From: Brevibacterium ihuae
GTDB lineage: Bacteria > Actinomycetota > Actinomycetes > Actinomycetales > Brevibacteriaceae
Assembly: GCF_900184225.1 (NCBI RefSeq)
Contig: NZ_FXWZ01000003.1
Location: 1,429,684 to 1,493,683, forward strand
Reading direction: 5' to 3'
Length of the DNA: 64,000 nucleotides
How positions within the stretch are numbered: position 1 is the stretch's first letter; each line of letters opens with the position of its first letter. Under the pieces are notes generated by a model. That model was not told where the DNA came from. It did not search any database and was given only the letters and a program-made list of their open reading frames with translations. This document shows, piece after piece, positions 52,847 through 61,700 of the stretch. The position numbers and the translations under genes are program-made.

Positions 52847-54193
52847 ATGACCGCTGAATGGACGCCTCTGCACGGAGGAGGTGCCGAGGGCACACCGGGA
52901 TCGCCGTTCCCTGCGGATCGGGGACAGCTGGAGATCTCGCGCAACGAGCTGCAGACCACAGGCGAACTCATCCTCGAAGCGGCGAACATGCTCCGCAACC
53001 TCACCGACGGCGATTCGTGGACGTCGAAGGCGGCCGACGCCTACAAGGACACCGCCGGCAAGCTCCAGAAGAAGCTCGATGAGACGCACCCCCGGTTCAC
53101 CGAATCGGCGGCTGCGCTCACCTCCTTCCTCGGCGAGGTCGACGATTCCCTCCTCGCGAGTGCCCGGGCCAAGGTCGACGAAGCGCAGGAAGCGGAGTCC
53201 ACGATCGCCTCCAATCCGGAGCAGACCGCGTCCGGGGGCGATCCGCTCACGCCCGAGCAGGAGGCGTCCAACACTGCGCGCGAGAACGCGCAGGCCGATC
53301 TCGACCGTCTGCAGCGCGAGTTCGACGGGTTGGTCGAGGATGCCGAGAGGGCCGCCCAGGTCGCCGCCGATGCCATCCAGCAGGCGATCGACGACGACGT
53401 CAAGGACGGGCTCTACGATTTCCTCCGGCCGTTCCTCGAAGTGCTCAAGATCGTGCTCCTCGTCGTCGGGATCATCGTCGCGATCGCAGCGTTCATCTTC
53501 GGCGGGTGGGTGCTCGCCGTCATCGGATTGGTGATCGCCCTCGCGGTCTTCGTCATCACCCTGTGGCAGTACCAGAACCACGATGCGACGCTCACCGAGG
53601 TCATCCTCGCCGGTGTCGGCGTCGCACTCGCCGGCCTCGGCGCGTTCAGCGCGCTGAAGATCGCGTCGGTCAAGGGGACGATCGGCGGTTCGAGCAATGT
53701 CGTCGACGACTTCGTGCTCAACCTCCTGCGGCCCACGACGGGTCGTCATGCGATCCTCACGCCGTTCCAGAACTTCCGGCTGAACTTCGTCAACTCCATG
53801 ACCCCGGCGTCGACGAGCATGATCGATGATGTCGCCACGTTCGTCGTCAACTCGCCGACCACCCGGATGGGGAACATCTTCCTCGAGCGCATCGCCCGGC
53901 CCCAGACCTTGCTCGACAACCTCCGGGCCGGTTCGATGACCAACGCGAGCGCTCTCGACGACCTCGCGAACCTCAGCTACATCAGTCGGTCGACGCGCCT
54001 GGCCGATGTCAACGAGATCCTCGGGAACCTCGCGCAGACGACGAGCAGCGCCAACGCGGCGGCGAACGCGACCCGGATCTCGTTCATCGCCAACCCGGTC
54101 GTCGGCGGGTATCAGGTCCTCGACGGGATCGAGTGGACGGACACGTCCCGCCTCATCGGGATCCTCCGCGGGATCAAGGGTCTCTTCACGTGA
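52847..54193 (+). CDS. Module B candidate type VII secretion effector with coiled-coil N-terminus and membrane core
   Basis: ATG at 52847 (aggag site) gives 448 residues. The N-terminal PLHGGGAEGTPGSPFPADRG lead is near-identical in pattern to PLHPGGPAGTPESPFPVDIE in module C. A helical bundle follows (EISRNELQTTGELILEAANM, then DSWTSKAADAYKDTAGKLQK with Trp in the turn, and HPRFTESAAALTSFL), an LXG/WXG-like arrangement. A charged coiled coil (QADLDRLQREFDGLVEDAER) leads into two or three membrane helices (IVLLVVGIIVAIAAFIFGG, VIGLVIALAVFVITLW, VILAGVGVALAGLGAFSAL). The last ~170 residues are soluble with no recognised catalytic motif. Export by the nearby EccC motor is inferred. Confidence 0.68.
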   Translation: MTAEWTPLHGGGAEGTPGSPFPADRGQLEISRNELQTTGELILEAANMLRNLTDGDSWTSKAADAYKDTAGKLQKKLDETHPRFTESAAALTSFLGEVDDSLLASARAKVDEAQEAESTIASNPEQTASGGDPLTPEQEASNTARENAQADLDRLQREFDGLVEDAERAAQVAADAIQQAIDDDVKDGLYDFLRPFLEVLKIVLLVVGIIVAIAAFIFGGWVLAVIGLVIALAVFVITLWQYQNHDATLTEVILAGVGVALAGLGAFSALKIASVKGTIGGSSNVVDDFVLNLLRPTTGRHAILTPFQNFRLNFVNSMTPASTSMIDDVATFVVNSPTTRMGNIFLERIARPQTLLDNLRAGSMTNASALDDLANLSYISRSTRLADVNEILGNLAQTTSSANAAANATRISFIANPVVGGYQVLDGIEWTDTSRLIGILRGIKGLFT

Positions 54194-54825
54194 CCGCAGT
54201 CTGCTCGGTGCAGGTGCCGGAAGCGCTCCGGTCCCAGTGGGCGATGCTCACCGGTGACGCCATCGACGATCCCGCGCTGCTGCGGGCGGAGCTCGAACGC
54301 CTCGCATGGTCTGCGCTCGGCCACGCTCCGCCGAGCGGCGTCCTCGACCAGGTCGCCGACGGGTGCGCGGGCATCATCGCACGAGCGCGGACGACCGAAT
54401 CCGCCGATGGCAGCTCGCTGCTCCTCGGTCAGGCGTTCTTCGCGCCCGAGGGGAGCGACGGCATTCCGATGGCCGCACCGACGGTGTGGTTGGCGAACTT
54501 CGGTCCGGACCACACGCTCGACAGCGCAGCGGCAGCAATGACGTCGGAATCCGAGCAGGGAGTTCTCGCTCCGGTCGTCGACGTCCTCGACACCGTCATG
54601 GGCGAGTGCGTCCGCATCAAGAGCGTGCAGACCGCCGGCGACGCACCTGCGGACGGACCTGAGGCGGACGATGTGTTCATCCACCTCGTCCACCTGTGGG
54701 CGCTCCGGGACGGCATCTTCGCACTCATGACCGCCGAGTTCTCGAGCTTCGTCACCGAGGCGCTGCTGAGTCCGGGCCTCTCCGATCTCGCCGGAGCACT
54801 GCGGGTGGAGTTCGGCGATGAGTGA
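54190..54825 (+). CDS. Module B accessory protein (family shared with module C)
   Basis: GTG at 54190 overlaps the effector stop (GTGA). The 211-residue protein has no membrane segment or signal peptide. Its C-terminus VFIHLVHLWALRDGIFALMT and AEFSSFVTEALLSPG matches the module C protein at 57530 (LFCRVFHIWPTAAPGVFLLLT with QLSGFVDLAAYG). A middle block LLGQAFFAPEGSDGIPMAAP matches LTVLQSFLAPAGMNGVPVAH. The two therefore form one family. No known fold name is certain. A chaperone, immunity or export-assistance role is suggested only by strict linkage to ESX-like genes. Confidence 0.65.
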   Translation: MTAVCSVQVPEALRSQWAMLTGDAIDDPALLRAELERLAWSALGHAPPSGVLDQVADGCAGIIARARTTESADGSSLLLGQAFFAPEGSDGIPMAAPTVWLANFGPDHTLDSAAAAMTSESEQGVLAPVVDVLDTVMGECVRIKSVQTAGDAPADGPEADDVFIHLVHLWALRDGIFALMTAEFSSFVTEALLSPGLSDLAGALRVEFGDE

Positions 54826-55567
54826 GCCGATCGCGCTGTTCCAGGCGCGACGGGTGCGCAGCGATTCCTACCGCTTCCTCATCCCGCGGGCGTACCTGCG
54901 CGTGCCCGCCGAGCCCGACGAGCGCGCGGAGTTCCTCCGGACGTTCCTCCTCCGCCGTTCGTCCGATCAGCCGCGCGACGTGACGGCGTCGGCCCGCCGA
55001 CGCGCTCAGGAGCATCTCGAGCAGGCATTCCGGAAGGGATACGCGGCGGATGCCGAGGAGTTCTTCCTGCTCGATCTGCAGATCGACGGCGCCTACGTCT
55101 CCGGATCGGTGATCCTCAGCTCGACCCGATTCGACCTGCAGGATCGGGCACAGGCGGAGGAGTACGTCCAGCGTGCCAACCGGGACGCCGAGGCCGGGGA
55201 ACGACACACGGTGCTCGAGCTCGAGACCGGCGGGTGGGCCACGGCCACCGCCCGCAAGTCCCTCGACGAGGATCACGGGTTCTCGACGGATGAGGAGTTC
55301 GAGGCCGAGGCGATGGCGGTTCTGCCGTCCGAGCTGTCCGCGAAGTATGCGCGACTCGACGGCGATGAGCGGGCGCACATCCGAGCACGGTCGAAGCTCC
55401 GCTGCTCCTTCACCGTCACCGTTCCCGTCCCGGGATCGACGCGCGCGCTCGTCTTCCATCTGACCACGGTCCAGGAGTCGGCGTTCGAACCGCTGGTCCG
55501 TCTTCTCCTGGCCACGATCGGCACCCTGGAGCTCGAGACCGCGCAGGGCTGGTCCGCCCCGGAGTGA
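54818..55567 (+). CDS. Module B accessory protein, second family (shared with module C)
   Basis: ATG at 54818 overlaps the preceding stop by eight bases. The 249-residue protein is soluble, starting FQARRVRSDSYRFLIPRAYL and RVPAEPDERAEFLRTFLLRR. These match the module C protein at 56766 (FELRRIVTEDYRLVVPRAFL, RVPHDAEERSRFLHRFFLER), as do EEFFLLDLQIDG and EEHFVLDLETDG. The C-terminal block VPVPGSTRALVFHLTT with FEPLVRLLLATIGTLELE resembles the divergent 40447 protein. It is a distinct second accessory family of the modules. Function not recognised. Confidence 0.65.
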   Translation: MSEPIALFQARRVRSDSYRFLIPRAYLRVPAEPDERAEFLRTFLLRRSSDQPRDVTASARRRAQEHLEQAFRKGYAADAEEFFLLDLQIDGAYVSGSVILSSTRFDLQDRAQAEEYVQRANRDAEAGERHTVLELETGGWATATARKSLDEDHGFSTDEEFEAEAMAVLPSELSAKYARLDGDERAHIRARSKLRCSFTVTVPVPGSTRALVFHLTTVQESAFEPLVRLLLATIGTLELETAQGWSAPE

Positions 55568-55599
55568 GCCGAGCCCCCTCCTGTCCCGGCGGCGCCGGG

Positions 55600-55605
55600 T
55601 AGACT
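55600..55605 (+). promoter_or_regulatory. Candidate -10 box before module C
   Basis: TAGACT at 55600-55605 lies 63 bases upstream of the module C start. The same hexamer is the -10 of the LPXTG gene promoter, and an inverted copy (58618-58623) sits upstream of the standalone ESX gene. No good -35 is visible here, so confidence is low. Confidence 0.3.
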
Positions 55606-55667
55606 GATCCGCACCCCGACCACGACACCATCCCCGAACCGAGCCGACTCCCCGAAAGCAGGCTGAC

Positions 55668-56693
55668 ATGACCTGGTCCCCGCTCCACCCGGGCGGCCCA
55701 GCGGGAACCCCCGAATCCCCGTTCCCCGTCGACATCGAGGCGCTCGCCGTGGCGCAGGACGACCTCGCGCGCACCGGTCATCTCATCGCCGACGCCGCCG
55801 CCCACCTGTCGAATCTCATGCACGCCTCGACCTGGGAATCCGCGGCCGCGACGCAGTTCGCGGGGACCGCGGCGCGCATCCACCGGTCCCTCGAGGACAC
55901 GCATCCGCGATTCACCGCCGCAGCTGCCGCGCTCGGTGCGTTCATCGACGACGTGGACCCCCTCATCGCACGGGCCGAGGAGAAGGTCGAGGAGGCCCGG
56001 GCGCTGGGAACGCGCTCCGCATCCCGGTCTGCGGGTCGCTCGGATTCCGGACGGGCTCCGGGGCAGGAGCGCCTCGACTCCGACCGGGAGCGCGAGCGGG
56101 ACGAGGCCGAGCTCAGCGACCTCCGGGCCGAGTTCGATGCGCTCGTCGACGAGGCCGAGCGCGCGGCCGAGGACGCCGCCGGCCGGATCCGGGCCGCGAT
56201 CGACGATGTGGTGGCGGATGCCTGGTACGAGGAGCTGCGCAGCGTCGCCGACGCCTACACGGTCACCGTCATCGCAGTGGCGGTCACCCTCGCGATCGCC
56301 GCCCTGCTCGTCGGCGACTGGGCGCAGGCCGCCGCCGGCCTCTCCGTGGCAGTGGTCCTGCTGCTCACCGCCCTCGCCCCCGGCGGCGAGAGCGGCGACC
56401 GGGCCGCCGTCTGGGCGGGTGTCGGCCCGGTCATCGACCGCATCGGCGAGCTCGACGCGATGCGCCTGTCGCGGCCCCGCGGACGATCCGAGCACGGCGA
56501 TGGACGCGCTGAGGGGACGCCGCCCGCGCTCGATGCCGGGCTCACCGGTGCTCCCGCACCCGCGCTGGCGCGCCTCCGCGCGGGTTTCGCCGACGGCAGC
56601 GGTGCACTCGCCGCCCTGCGTCCGCAGCTCGCCGCCGGCGACGGGACCGAGCGGCTCCGCTCCCTCCTCGAGCTCGCGCGGAGCGCTCGATGA
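55668..56693 (+). CDS. Module C candidate type VII secretion effector (shorter form)
   Basis: ATG at 55668 with an aaagcagg site gives 341 residues. The lead PLHPGGPAGTPESPFPVDIE and helical bundle (DLARTGHLIADAAAHLSNLM, STWESAAATQFAGTAARIHR, HPRFTAAAAALGAFI) are clearly homologous to the module B protein at 52847. The coiled coil DEAELSDLRAEFDALVDEAE follows. A membrane hairpin is at ~204-245 (AYTVTVIAVAVTLAIAALLV, then AAAGLSVAVVLLLTAL). The C-terminal soluble domain is much shorter (~95 residues), so this may be an effector with a lost or replaced tail. No ESX-like small gene precedes it; it follows module B by 100 bases. Confidence 0.62.
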   Translation: MTWSPLHPGGPAGTPESPFPVDIEALAVAQDDLARTGHLIADAAAHLSNLMHASTWESAAATQFAGTAARIHRSLEDTHPRFTAAAAALGAFIDDVDPLIARAEEKVEEARALGTRSASRSAGRSDSGRAPGQERLDSDRERERDEAELSDLRAEFDALVDEAERAAEDAAGRIRAAIDDVVADAWYEELRSVADAYTVTVIAVAVTLAIAALLVGDWAQAAAGLSVAVVLLLTALAPGGESGDRAAVWAGVGPVIDRIGELDAMRLSRPRGRSEHGDGRAEGTPPALDAGLTGAPAPALARLRAGFADGSGALAALRPQLAAGDGTERLRSLLELARSAR

Positions 56694-56765
56694 ATCCAGC
56701 GCCGCGACCCGTGCCCCGGTGCGGGACCGGTGCGGCTGTGCGACGGACCGGGATCGAGGCGGGCG

Positions 56766-57533
56766 ATGGCCGGGCCTGATCAGCTCTTCGAGCTCCGGCG
56801 GATCGTCACCGAGGACTACCGGCTCGTCGTCCCCCGCGCCTTCCTGCGGGTCCCCCATGACGCCGAGGAGCGCAGCCGCTTCCTCCATCGCTTCTTCCTC
56901 GAACGCAGCGGCGACGCCGGTCGGGATGCCACCGCCCGCTCCCGCCGTGCCGCGCAGGAGCGCTTCGAGGAGTCCTACCGGCGCGGCCGGGCGGCGCACG
57001 TCGAGGAGCATTTCGTGCTCGATCTCGAGACCGACGGGGTGCGCGCGACCGGGTCGCTGCTGCTCGCGGCCTCCCCGCTCGACCTCTCGACGCGCGAGCG
57101 TGCCCGTGCGTACACCCATCGCGTCGCGGGGCGCGCAGGGGACGGCATCGGCATCCGGTTCATCGACCTCGATTCCGGCGGCTACGCGGTCGCCGAGGTC
57201 CGCAAGCGGATCGAGGAGGGCGTGCTCGACGGTGCGGACGTCGCCGGGCTCGGCCGTGAGGCCGACGCCCACCTCCCGGCCGATGTGCGCGCCGAGCGCG
57301 CCGCCGCTCGGCCGGAGGACCGTGCGGCGGCCGACCGGCAGGCGCTCACGACGTGCACCCTCGACCTCGCACTGCCGCATCCGTCCGGCCGACGCTCGGT
57401 CTCCCTGCGTCTCACCACCCGCGACGAGGTCCTGTTCTCCCCTCTCAGCACCATCGTGTTCTCGATCGCGGAATCGCTCCAGTTCGCCGCGGAGGACGGC
57501 TGGGCCGGCGCGTTCGGTGCCGCGGCGGAATGA
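56766..57533 (+). CDS. Module C accessory protein, second family
   Basis: ATG at 56766 is favoured by a gaggcggg site; an in-frame GTG at 56730 would add 12 residues without homology. The 255-residue soluble protein matches the module B protein at 54818 along its length: LVVPRAFLRVPHDAEERSRF, FFLERSGDAGRDATARSRRA, EEHFVLDLETDGVRATGSLL. It ends SLRLTTRDEVLFSPLSTIVF and SIAESLQF. The order is swapped relative to module B: here this family comes before the other accessory gene. The stop overlaps the next ATG. Function unknown. Confidence 0.62.
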   Translation: MAGPDQLFELRRIVTEDYRLVVPRAFLRVPHDAEERSRFLHRFFLERSGDAGRDATARSRRAAQERFEESYRRGRAAHVEEHFVLDLETDGVRATGSLLLAASPLDLSTRERARAYTHRVAGRAGDGIGIRFIDLDSGGYAVAEVRKRIEEGVLDGADVAGLGREADAHLPADVRAERAAARPEDRAAADRQALTTCTLDLALPHPSGRRSVSLRLTTRDEVLFSPLSTIVFSIAESLQFAAEDGWAGAFGAAAE

Positions 57534-58171
57534 CGGCGCGCACCATCGTGGTCGTCTCCGTCACGGAGCCCTGCACGGATGAATGGATCTCGGCCACCCG
57601 CGAGAGGTGGTCCGACCGAGCGCACCTGCGCGCGGCCCTCGGCAGGCTCTCCGCCGCGCAGCCGGTGCCGGTCGCCGGCGACGTGCTCGAACGCCGCGTC
57701 TTCGAGCTCGCGGAGGCGGCCGAGCGGAGCGTCGAGGTGTACGAGCACGGGCTCGGTCTCCTCACGGTCCTCCAGAGCTTCCTCGCGCCTGCGGGCATGA
57801 ATGGGGTCCCCGTCGCCCATCCGGTGCTGTGCGTCGTCGACGGCGGGCCGCAGGCCCGGCGGTCCGACATCGTCGCGGCGCTCGGTCTCGACCCCGAAGG
57901 CCGGTTCCCACCGGAGCACGACGAGATCGACACTGCGCAGGGACGGTGCCTGCGGATCCGCGCGGTCGGCCTCGCACCGCTGCTGGGGGAGTGCTCACCC
58001 GGGTCCGAGGAGGCGCTGTTCTGCCGCGTCTTCCATATCTGGCCGACCGCTGCCCCGGGGGTGTTCCTGCTGCTCACCACGCAGCTCTCCGGATTCGTCG
58101 ATCTCGCCGCCTACGGGGACACGGTCGACGACTTCGCCCGGGGCCTGGCGGTCGAGCTCGCGATCCGCTGA
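57530..58171 (+). CDS. Module C accessory protein, first family
   Basis: ATG at 57530 overlaps the preceding stop. The 213-residue soluble protein matches the module B protein at 54190: LLTVLQSFLAPAGMNGVPVA versus LLLGQAFFAPEGSDGIPMAA, LGECSPGSEEALFCRVFHIW versus the VFIHLVHLW segment, and a final VFLLLTTQLSGFV. No membrane segment or signal peptide is present. It ends module C and is followed by a convergent hairpin and the standalone ESX gene. Its invariant co-occurrence with the other families is the only functional clue. Confidence 0.63.
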   Translation: MTARTIVVVSVTEPCTDEWISATRERWSDRAHLRAALGRLSAAQPVPVAGDVLERRVFELAEAAERSVEVYEHGLGLLTVLQSFLAPAGMNGVPVAHPVLCVVDGGPQARRSDIVAALGLDPEGRFPPEHDEIDTAQGRCLRIRAVGLAPLLGECSPGSEEALFCRVFHIWPTAAPGVFLLLTTQLSGFVDLAAYGDTVDDFARGLAVELAIR

Positions 58172-58213
58172 TCGGTCGACCGCGGTCCCGCACCGACGGC
58201 CCGCGGACGGCGA

Positions 58214-58244
58214 CGGGCCCGGATGCATCGTGCATCCGGGCCCG
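58214..58244. terminator. Bidirectional hairpin between module C and the standalone ESX gene
   Basis: A perfect 14-bp stem (cgggcccggatgca, 58214-58227; partner 58231-58244) with loop tcg lies between convergent genes. It is GC-rich without a U-tail. It is placed 43 bases after the module C stop and 19 bases from the ESX stop on the opposite strand. Confidence 0.75.
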
Positions 58245-58262
58245 CGCTGTGCCGGAGGAGGA

Positions 58263-58553
58263 TCAGGCGAGGGCGTCGGCCTGGCCCTGGTCCATCTCGT
58301 CGAAGCCCTCCATCCACTTGCGGACGAAGTCACCGAGCTGCTCGAACGCGGGGAGGGTCTCCTTGAGCTGCTTGATGAGCTCACCGGTCTTCTCGTCCCA
58401 CACCGGAGCGGTCTTGGTGCCCTCGAGGGCGCTGTTGATGTTCTCGGTCGCCTGGCCCTGCAGGGTGTCCAGCGTCGACTCGACGGTCTCGGCACCGTTG
58501 GTGAGCGCCTGGTACAGGGTCTCGACGTCTTCCTGGCGAAGAGTGACAGCCAT
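58263..58553 (-). CDS. ESAT-6/WXG100-like secreted protein
   Basis: ATG at 58553 with a strong aaggag site gives 96 residues, the WXG100 length. It is two-helix and acidic, with a bend region KTAPVWDEKTGELIKQLKET; the turn Trp is present but not followed by xG. The end EGFDEMDQGQADALA carries charged and aromatic residues where the export signal (YxxxD/E type) would be. It is downstream of the eccC-type gene on the same strand, separated by 194 bases with its own TAGACT -10 box (58618-58623, minus strand). It is the likely core substrate of this secretion system. Confidence 0.8.
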   Translation of the reverse strand: MAVTLRQEDVETLYQALTNGAETVESTLDTLQGQATENINSALEGTKTAPVWDEKTGELIKQLKETLPAFEQLGDFVRKWMEGFDEMDQGQADALA

Positions 58554-58747
58554 GATGAGTACTCCTTCTGAGGGGTATCGGGGATGTGTGGGCGGCGTGT
58601 GGGGCGCCGTCGTCCCCAGTCTACGTGCATGCGCCGCGCACGGGCGGCGGGCCAGGTGAACTGTTGCTGAACCGGCCCGTCCGGTCCTGAGCAAATACCC
58701 AGACTGTCCGCCCGGACCGGTGTGCGCACGACCGGTCCGACCGGGAT

Positions 58748-61700
58748 TCAGCCGAGGTGGGCGAGCGTGATCGAGTGGAGGGCACCGTCGCCGGTGTGGA
58801 GGTATCCCGTTCCGGTCTTCACGGTGTCGACGTACATGCTCCGGTTCATCCGGATGCCGAGGATCTCCGCGTCGCTGCTCGACTGCGGGCAGATGACGAT
58901 GCCGCACCGGCCCTTGCGCGCCGCGGCGTGCCAGCCGCTGAAGCCGCTGCCGAGCTCGGCGGAGCCGCCGGCGAGCAGCAGCGCGTTGCCCGCATCGCCC
59001 GCGGTGGAGATCCATTTCTTGAGGAACGAGGAGGCGGTGCAGTCCTTCTTGACGAGCTCGGCGTCGTCGATCGCGATGACGACGTCGCGCGGGTGCTCGG
59101 CGAGCAGCGCGGTGAGCTCCTTGGGGTCGGGATCGTCGGTCGTCAGGTGGCCGAGCACCCCCGGGTGCTCGGCGAGAGCGGCGGCGGGCGAGCGCCGCGG
59201 GGTGATGAGGACCATGTGCTTGCCGTGGTCGAGGAGCTGGCGGGCCATGACGGCGAACGAGGTGCTCCGGCCCGACTTGGGCGGGCCGCCGATGATGAAG
59301 ACCGGCGCCTGCGCGAAGTCCGCTCCCTGTGCCGTGAGATCGTCGCCGCCGACCCCGGCGAGCGCGAACCACGGGTTGGCCTCCTGCTCGTCCGTGCGGA
59401 ACTCGAGGGCCTTCTCGAGCGTGACGGTCTTGGGGAGCACGTCGACGCGGAACGGGCGCCGCGAGCGCGGGACCGCTCCGGCGCGCTCCTTCGCCGCCGT
59501 TCCGATCGACCGGAGGACGGCAGCCTGACCCTGTGCCGACAGATCCTCGCTGAGCACGGCGATCTGCGTCTCGACCTGGCCGTCGACCATGAACCCGCGG
59601 CCCGGCGGGATCTCCTCCGGGATGTTCCGCGGCACGAGTCCGGCACCGGAGTACTCGGTGCGCTCGTTGAGCCGGAGCACGAGGCGATCCTCGGTCTGGG
59701 AGATCATCCGGAAGTTGTTGAGGCTCCGGTCGCCGGTGACGATGCAGTGGATCCCGACGCTCGCGCCGTCGCTCAGCAGCGACATCACCGTCGACTGGAG
59801 CTTGCCGTTGTCGAGCTCGGACAGGGAGCTGATGAATCCCTCCCAGCGGTCGATGAAGAACACGATGTGGGGCAGGCGCGCGTCGTCCGCGGCCGCCTCG
59901 CGCTGCTCGGTGATCGAGGCGTACCCGCCGTCGGCGAGGAGCTCCTGCCGGCGGGTCACCTCGTCCTGCAGGCGGGAGAGGAGGCGGCGGGCGCGCTCGG
60001 GCTGGGTGCGCAGCACTACGGCGCCGGTGTGCGGCAGCTCGGTGAGGGGGAGCAGGCCGCCGGTGCCGCAGTCGAGGCCGTAGAGATGGACGTCGGCGAG
60101 ACCCGTCGCCCGGGACAGCGCACCGGCGATCGTCCGCACCGCCTGCGTCCGTCCGCTCCGACCGGCGCCGACGACGAACTTGTGGCCGAGCGTCCGGAAG
60201 TCGATCGTCTCGACCGCCTGCGCCTGCCGCTCCGGCCGATCGGTCAGCGCCCAGGCGACCGGGGGGATCGCCGTCGCCGGGTCGACGGACGGCGCGCCCG
60301 CCCGCGCGTCGAGCTCCTCGAGAGTGAGGATCTCGGGCAGGGCATCGAGCCAGGGGCGGTGCTGGGCGGGGATCGCCTCGTCCCGGTCGGCGTCGATGAT
60401 CGCACCGACGAGGACGGAGAGATCGGTGATCTCGACGTCGCCCTCGTCGACCTTCTGCTTCGGCCGGGCGGGCCAGGGACGACCGAAGTCCTCCCAGCCG
60501 ACCTCGCTGACGAACGGCTTCGGGATCTGTCTCGGGCCGCCGCCGGGCTTGCGACCGCCCACCCGGCCGGCCTGGAACGGGACGAGCGTGGAGGCGCCGA
60601 GCCGGGCGTAGCCGCGTCCGGGATGGTGCTTGCCGATCGTCGAGGCCGCGGGCGAATCGATGACATCGGTGCTCTCGCCCTTGTCGGTGACGCGCAGCGC
60701 CACGCGGAGGTTGGTGTTCGCGCGGATCTCCGGGGAGACGACTCCGGAGGGGCGCTGCGTGGCGAGGATGAGGTGGATGCCGAGCGAGCGGCCGCGCTGG
60801 GCGATGTTGACGAGACCGGTGACGAAGTCCGGGAGGTCGCGGACCATCGAGGCGAACTCGTCGATGACGATGAGCAGCCGGGGGAGCGGGGCGAGCTCGG
60901 GGCGCTTGGCCCGGAGATCGGTGTAGTCCTCGATGTCCTTGGCCTCGACGTCGGCGAGGATGTGCTCGCGCCGGTTGAGCTCCGCGGTGAGCGAGGTGAG
61001 CGCCCGCTCGACGAGATGGGAGTCGAGATCGGTGACCATGCCGACGGTGTGCGGCAGCTTGACGCAGTCCTTGAAGGCCGAGCCGCCCTTGTAGTCGACG
61101 AGCACGAAGGTCATCGCGTCGGGGCGGTTGACGATCGCGAGCGCGGCGACGAGCGTCTGGAGGAACTCCGACTTGCCGGAGCCGGTGGTGCCGGCGACGA
61201 GGCCGTGCGGGCCGTCCTTGCGGATGTCGAGGGCGATCGGCCCGTCGAGGGACATGCCGATGACCGCTTCGGTCGACCGGCCGATCCGGCTCCAGTAGCT
61301 GCGGATGCCCGCGGAATCGGGGTCCTCGAGGCGCATGACCTCGAGGAGGCGGCAGGAGTCGGGCAGCGCGGAGTCCGCGTCCTCGTCGGTGGCGTCGATG
61401 ATCGGTGACATCGATCGGGCGAGGCGATTGAACCAGCCGGGGGCCGGCTGGTCGGCGAGCGAGGTCTCGACGACCTTCGACTTCTGCTGGCTCACCCGGA
61501 CGTAGGAGGCGTCGACCTGGACGGCGATCGAGTTGCACTCCTCCGGGAGCAGACGCTCCTCGCGGTCGACGCAGATCGAGTACACCCCGACCTTCGGACC
61601 GTCCTTGAGGATCTGGGTCATGCCCGGCAGCGCGCGGAGGCGGCGGGCGTCCTCGACGAGGACGACGACGTCCTCCCACGGGCTCTCGCCGACACGCGGC

